From JAIVJN01 sp036732565 (GTDB lineage Bacteria > Acidobacteriota > Vicinamibacteria > Vicinamibacterales > UBA2999), in assembly GCA_036732565.1 (NCBI GenBank), contig DAINCF010000343.1, forward strand, positions 1 through 7,777: a stretch of DNA of 7,777 nt, given 5' to 3'. The translations under genes and the position numbers were made by a program. The notes beneath the pieces are model-generated. The model did not search any database and was not told the DNA's origin. It saw only the letters and a list, made by a program, of their open reading frames with translations. Shown piece by piece: positions 5,047 to 7,777 of this stretch (positions are counted from its first letter, which is position 1; each line of letters starts with the position of its first letter).

Positions 5047-5537
5047 GCGACGCCCGGACCGTGGACATCACGACGCCGACGCCCCGGGAAGTGGTCGTGA
5101 CGCGCGTCTTCCACGCCCCGCGCCAGCTCGTATTCGACGCGTGCACGACGCCCGGGCTCCTGAAACGCTGGATGGCCGCTCCGGGCCGCGTGTTGGAGGT
5201 GTGCGAGATCGATCTGCGCGTCGGCGGCGCCTACCATTTCGTGTGGCGCGGTCCGGGCAAACGGGATGTCGGCATGCTCGGGGTCTATCGCGAGATCGTC
5301 CCGCCGGAACGGCTCGTTCGTACGGAGGCCTGGGAGGACTGGGACGCGGGCGAGGTGCTGGACACCACCGTCCTGACCGAGCACAACGGCGGGACGAGGC
5401 TCACCAGCACCATGCTCTTCCCTTCGCAGGAAGTCCGCGATGCCGTGCTCAAAGCAGGTCTCGAGCACAACGCGGAGGACAACTACGCCAAGCTCGCCGC
5501 CATCTTGACATCTAGTGGAGCGTCTCAGCAAAAGTGA
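5043..5537 (+). CDS. SRPBCC / AHSA1-domain protein
   Basis: A 164-residue START/Bet v 1-fold protein of the AHSA1 (Aha1 C-terminal-like) group. Visible blocks are REVVVTRVFHAPRQLVFDA (15-33), LLKRW (39-43), IDLRVGGAYHFVWR (about 57-70) and a C-terminal helix around KAGLEHNAEDNYAKLAAIL. Such proteins bind hydrophobic ligands in a cavity; the ligand here is unknown. Position behind arsR with a 4-bp ATGA overlap and an AAGGAG ribosome site is the standard ArsR-SRPBCC arrangement. The last eight residues (SSGASQQK) are encoded by a dispersed repeat motif at 5512-5523 and its flank, so the original C-terminus may have been replaced or extended. Confidence 0.9.
   Translation: MSDARTVDITTPTPREVVVTRVFHAPRQLVFDACTTPGLLKRWMAAPGRVLEVCEIDLRVGGAYHFVWRGPGKRDVGMLGVYREIVPPERLVRTEAWEDWDAGEVLDTTVLTEHNGGTRLTSTMLFPSQEVRDAVLKAGLEHNAEDNYAKLAAILTSSGASQQK
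5512..5523 (+). repeat. Dispersed terminus-like motif inside a gene end
   Basis: CTAGTGGAGCGT is identical to 903-914, and both are followed by a similar TCA-rich stretch. It also resembles the outer arms of the palindromic element at 2776-2865 (GAGGGCGTTTCA on the minus strand). Here it encodes the end of the SRPBCC protein. No hairpin core is attached. Confidence 0.5.
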
Positions 5538-5560
5538 AGTAGCGCTCGAGGAGATGTGTC

Positions 5561-6058
5561 ATGACCATCATCGATTCGTTGCGGACCGAGTTCGCTCACG
5601 AAGCGGCGACCACACGCAAGCATTTGGAGCGGCTACCGAACGACAAGCTGGATTGGCGTCCGCACGAGAAATCGTTCACGGTCGGCGCGCTCGCCTCGCA
5701 CATCGTCGAATGCGTCGGCTGGGCCGATTCGATCTTCAACCAGGACGAGCTCGACTTCGATCCCACGACGTTCACGCCGTACGTCGCCACATCGGTCGCC
5801 AACCTGCTCGAGACCTACGATCGGAACGTCGTGACCGGTTCACACGCCCTTGCCAACGCGACTGACGCGAGGGCGGCGCAGCTATGGCGGATGAAGGTCA
5901 TGGGCAAGATTCGACTCGAAAAATCGCGGACCGATGCGCTTCGGGACTTCACGCTGAGCCATCTGATTCATCATCGTGGGCAGTTGACGGTGTACTTACG
6001 CCTGCTCGACGTCCCTGTGCCCGGCTCGTACGGTCCGACTGCCGACGAACACGCTTAG
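5561..6058 (+). CDS. DinB/YfiT-like putative metalloprotein
   Basis: A 165-residue four-helix-bundle protein of the DinB superfamily (DinB_2 / DUF664-like). The three histidines expected to bind a divalent metal are present: H47 in ALASHIVE, and H134 and H138 in LSHLIHHRGQ (132-141). The C-terminal PGSYGPTADE is typical of the family. Members include thiol-dependent transferases, but many have no known reaction, and the substrate here is unknown. GAGGAG lies 7 bp before the ATG. The gene starts 23 bp after the SRPBCC stop on the same strand, so it is probably the third gene of the ArsR-controlled unit; no separate promoter is evident. Confidence 0.9.
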   Translation: MTIIDSLRTEFAHEAATTRKHLERLPNDKLDWRPHEKSFTVGALASHIVECVGWADSIFNQDELDFDPTTFTPYVATSVANLLETYDRNVVTGSHALANATDARAAQLWRMKVMGKIRLEKSRTDALRDFTLSHLIHHRGQLTVYLRLLDVPVPGSYGPTADEHA

Positions 6059-6076
6059 CGTGCGCGGCAAGACTCG

Positions 6077-6106
6077 CGTGGGGGCCAGCTCGAGCCGGCC
6101 CCCACG
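6077..6106. repeat. Short single-hairpin copy of the palindromic repeat
   Basis: A 30-bp near-perfect palindrome, CGTGGGGGCC...GGCCCCCACG, with one mismatched pair in the arms. It matches the CGTGGGGGCCGGC half of the elements at 1-52 and 2794-2846 but lacks the GGTCCGCC hairpin. It is followed by AGTACGA, similar to the TACGA that begins each tandem unit at 153-258. It sits between the convergent dinB and secreted-protein genes and could act as a bidirectional hairpin stop, though no T-tract is present. Confidence 0.75.
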
Positions 6107-6131
6107 AGTACGAAAAGTGGAAGGAGATGCG

Positions 6132-6527
6132 CTACTTGGTGCAGCTCTCCGCGACGACCTTCACCGACTCGACCTGAACGATCGGCGGTCGCAGCACCTT
6201 CGGGTTCGCGGCCGCGCCATCGTCGGTCGGCGGCGCGGCTGGCTGCTGCACCTGCCCCGTGACTTCCACCTTCTTGTTAACCTGGCTCGCCAGCTCCGAT
6301 TGCGCGGCCGCGCCGGCGAGGACGTACATCGCCGCCGATCCACCTTCGGCCTTGTTCAGCACGTACGCGGTGCCGCCGTCGGTGGTCTTGGCTTCCATCA
6401 CACAGCCAGTGAGCGTGGCCGCCGGGGGTGCCTGGTCCTTCGGCGCGGGCGCCGGCTCTTGCGCGATCAGCGTGACCGCGCCGGCAAGCGCGAACGCGCT
6501 CAGCGTCGTTGTGACATATCGCAGCAT
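6132..6527 (-). CDS. Small secreted protein of unknown function
   Basis: 131 residues. An N-terminal signal peptide is visible: R3, a hydrophobic stretch at 9-21 and a likely cleavage near ...LIAQ-E (21-24). A Pro/Ala-rich linker (25-37) follows, then a small beta-rich domain with TLTGCVMEAK (38-47), a YVLNKAEGG segment and NKKVEVTGQV, and a second proline-rich loop before IVQVESVKVV. The two cysteines, C42 and C129, could form a disulfide. The pattern LTGC...VEVTGQV resembles small exported OB-fold-like proteins common in Acidobacteriota; that link is from memory and no function is assigned. A strong Shine-Dalgarno (GGAGGAGA) lies just upstream of the ATG. The gene is convergent with dinB. 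No convincing promoter was seen in the 205 bp before it. Confidence 0.8.
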   Translation of the reverse strand: MLRYVTTTLSAFALAGAVTLIAQEPAPAPKDQAPPAATLTGCVMEAKTTDGGTAYVLNKAEGGSAAMYVLAGAAAQSELASQVNKKVEVTGQVQQPAAPPTDDGAAANPKVLRPPIVQVESVKVVAESCTK

Positions 6528-6732
6528 CAGTTCTCCTCCATCGTGAACACTCGAGCTGCGGAAGACGCAGCCGTTGTGCGATCGTCAGCACTATTCCTGC
6601 CAAGCCGCGAATGGCCGCGATTACTCCGGCGTGGTGCGGACGAGATGTCCCCTCACGCGACAGGCGCTGTGAAAAGTCTTCCATTGAGAAGCTCCGCCAT
6701 GGAGACGGCCGGACAGGTGGCTGACTGCCTCG

Positions 6733-7617
6733 TCAGTACAAGACCGAAGGCAGATACGACCCGCGAGGCTCGTTGTAAAGGCCCATGCTCATCAGCGTCA
6801 GCGGCTGCACCACGCGCAGGCCATGCGCGAGGCACCAGCGGAAGAGACGGCTGTTGCGCGTCGGTACGATGACACCAGGCCCCGCGAAGCTGTCAGCCGC
6901 CGCGATGATCGCTTGCAGATCGTCGTCGGTCTCCGCGACCGCGTGTCCGAAGAATCCGAGCACGGAGGCGTAGCCGGTGATGCGCCCCTGACGCTCGACG
7001 ACCACCGCGCTGGCCTCGGCGATGGCCTCCGACACAGCTTCGGCCCGATTGTGGCCGTGGACACGCTCGCAGATGCCACTGCAGGCGTCGAGATCGGACG
7101 GGCGCGCGGGCCGCACGATGAACCCGTCAATCGCCCGCTTGATGGGTGGGCCCTGCATGAGGGACATCGGTTCGCGCGCGTCGAAGCCCAGCTTCGCATA
7201 GAGCGACAGCGATCGATTGTGGAAGGCGGACTGGAGCAGACGGACGCCGGCATGTCCGCGCTGGCGCGAGCGCTCGATCATCGCGACCATCAGCTGTCGC
7301 CCGATGCTGCCGTTCTGGGCCGTCGGATCGACCGTGATCGGACCAAGCCCCGCCATCGTGTCGCGCTCATCGAGGCAATTGCTGCCGACGATGCGCCCGT
7401 CGGACTCGGCGACGAGACAGTAGAACCTCGGGTGCGCGAAGAGCATCGCCAGCAGCCCGGTCGCCGCCGCGGGCGAGGGGATGTCCGGCGGAAAGCCGTG
7501 CTCGCGATTGATGGTCGCGAACGCCTCGTAGCAGATCGGCCCGGCCGCGGGCGCGTCTTCGGGTGCGGCTCGGCGAATGCGGATGGTGCGGCTGGCGTGG
7601 TGAGGGAGGCTCGACAT
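6733..7617 (-). CDS. GNAT-family N-acetyltransferase, two-domain
   Basis: A 294-residue protein. The N-terminal GNAT domain (about 11-150) opens with IRIRRAAPEDAPAA and has the acetyl-CoA-binding block ITVDPTAQNGSIGRQLM and LYAKLGFDAREP. A second, GNAT-like region starts at GFIVRPARPSDLDAC and lacks a clear Q/R-x-x-G-x-G/A loop. The C-terminus RWCLAHGLRVVQPLTLMS ... YNEPRGSYLPSVLY matches a conserved C-terminal acetyltransferase module (Acetyltransf_18-like). The substrate is unknown. The ATG at 7617 is preceded by AGGAC, a plausible ribosome site. A candidate promoter (TTGTCG, 17 bp, TATAGG; 7653 to 7625 on the minus strand) would start transcription almost at the ATG. The gene is divergent from a short-chain dehydrogenase gene. 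Confidence 0.87.
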   Translation of the reverse strand: MSSLPHHASRTIRIRRAAPEDAPAAGPICYEAFATINREHGFPPDIPSPAAATGLLAMLFAHPRFYCLVAESDGRIVGSNCLDERDTMAGLGPITVDPTAQNGSIGRQLMVAMIERSRQRGHAGVRLLQSAFHNRSLSLYAKLGFDAREPMSLMQGPPIKRAIDGFIVRPARPSDLDACSGICERVHGHNRAEAVSEAIAEASAVVVERQGRITGYASVLGFFGHAVAETDDDLQAIIAAADSFAGPGVIVPTRNSRLFRWCLAHGLRVVQPLTLMSMGLYNEPRGSYLPSVLY

Positions 7618-7665
7618 GGGACGTCCTATAATCGCGGTTCACGTCATCGACAACGAGAGGCCTTC
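7618..7665. promoter_or_regulatory. Divergent promoter region with overlapping -10 boxes
   Basis: Only 48 bp separate the GNAT and dehydrogenase start codons. On the plus strand TATAAT (7627-7632) is a perfect -10, 33 bp before the dehydrogenase ATG, but has no -35 at the normal distance. On the minus strand TATAGG (7630-7625) overlaps it and has TTGTCG (7653-7648) 17 bp upstream. The two -10 boxes share bases, so initiation in the two directions would be mutually exclusive. Confidence 0.5.
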
Positions 7666-7777
7666 ATGACCGCACCCAGACGATTTCTCATCACCGGCGG
7701 CAGCCAGGGCATCGGCGCGGCCATTGTCGCACTCGCGCGGCGCGCCGGCCACCAGGTGGTCTTCACCGGCCGCGACG
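7666..7777 (+). CDS. Short-chain dehydrogenase/reductase, 5' part only
   Basis: The first 37 codons of a classical SDR; the window ends inside the gene. After MTAPRRFLI comes the Rossmann nucleotide-binding motif TGGSQGIGAA (TGxxxGxG type), then an alpha helix and VVFTGRD, the end of the second strand, where NADP-type SDRs often carry a basic residue (R36). GAGAGG upstream of the ATG serves as ribosome site. The substrate cannot be inferred from this fragment. It is divergent from the GNAT gene, with a plausible TATAAT box at 7627-7632. Confidence 0.88.
   Translation, partial: MTAPRRFLITGGSQGIGAAIVALARRAGHQVVFTGRD

Noticed and set aside
6277..6684. Minus-strand open frame overlapping the small secreted protein in another frame
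   Set aside because: No signal peptide or domain; the 6132-6527 frame has a strong Shine-Dalgarno and a clear signal peptide.
6541..6732. Possible extra gene or promoter between the secreted-protein and GNAT genes
   Set aside because: No frame with a ribosome site or domain, and no convincing -35/-10 pair upstream of the secreted-protein gene.

Overview
The window is high-GC bacterial DNA in which almost every base belongs to a compact gene. A 100-N scaffold gap lies inside a repeat near the left end. Gene content (ornithine-lipid acyltransferases, ArsR/SRPBCC/DinB cassette, small secreted acidobacterial-type protein) and dispersed GTGGGGGCCGGC-type double-hairpin repeats suggest Acidobacteriota, perhaps class Vicinamibacteria. 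That assignment is inference; no rRNA or other marker gene is present.

Left end (1-258): no gene. It holds a double-hairpin repeat (1-52), the gap (53-152) and a tandem array of 19-bp units (153-258). Next comes a lipid block: a minus-strand PmtA-like SAM methyltransferase (about 260-880), divergent from an OlsB-type ornithine N-acyltransferase (1050-1910), which overlaps an OlsA/PlsC-type O-acyltransferase (1907-2743). OlsB plus OlsA would make ornithine lipid. The adjacent methyltransferase could N-methylate that lipid (OlsG-like) or phosphatidylethanolamine (PmtA-like).

Centre (2744-4635): an intergenic stretch with a second, longer copy of the double-hairpin repeat, then a TetR regulator and a TIGR01777-type epimerase/SDR in one transcription unit. 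Two identical 12-bp palindromes, TGAACATGTTCA, bracket a promoter whose -10 box lies 6 bp from the ATG. This predicts an autoregulated, leaderless transcript.

Right of centre (4675-6058): a three-gene unit, ArsR-type repressor, SRPBCC/AHSA1 protein and DinB-like metalloprotein. Its predicted promoter overlaps the stop codon of the epimerase gene and carries an inverted-repeat operator. The last codons of the SRPBCC gene lie in a dispersed repeat motif also found at 903-914.

Right end (6077-7777): a short palindromic repeat between convergent genes, a small secreted protein of unknown function (minus), a two-domain GNAT acetyltransferase (minus) and, divergent from it, the first 37 codons of a short-chain dehydrogenase cut by the window edge. 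The last two share a 48-bp promoter region with -10 boxes overlapping on the two strands.

The most notable points are the ornithine-lipid gene trio, the leaderless dual-operator TetR promoter, and a family of palindromic repeats whose terminus-like motif also occurs alone in gene ends.
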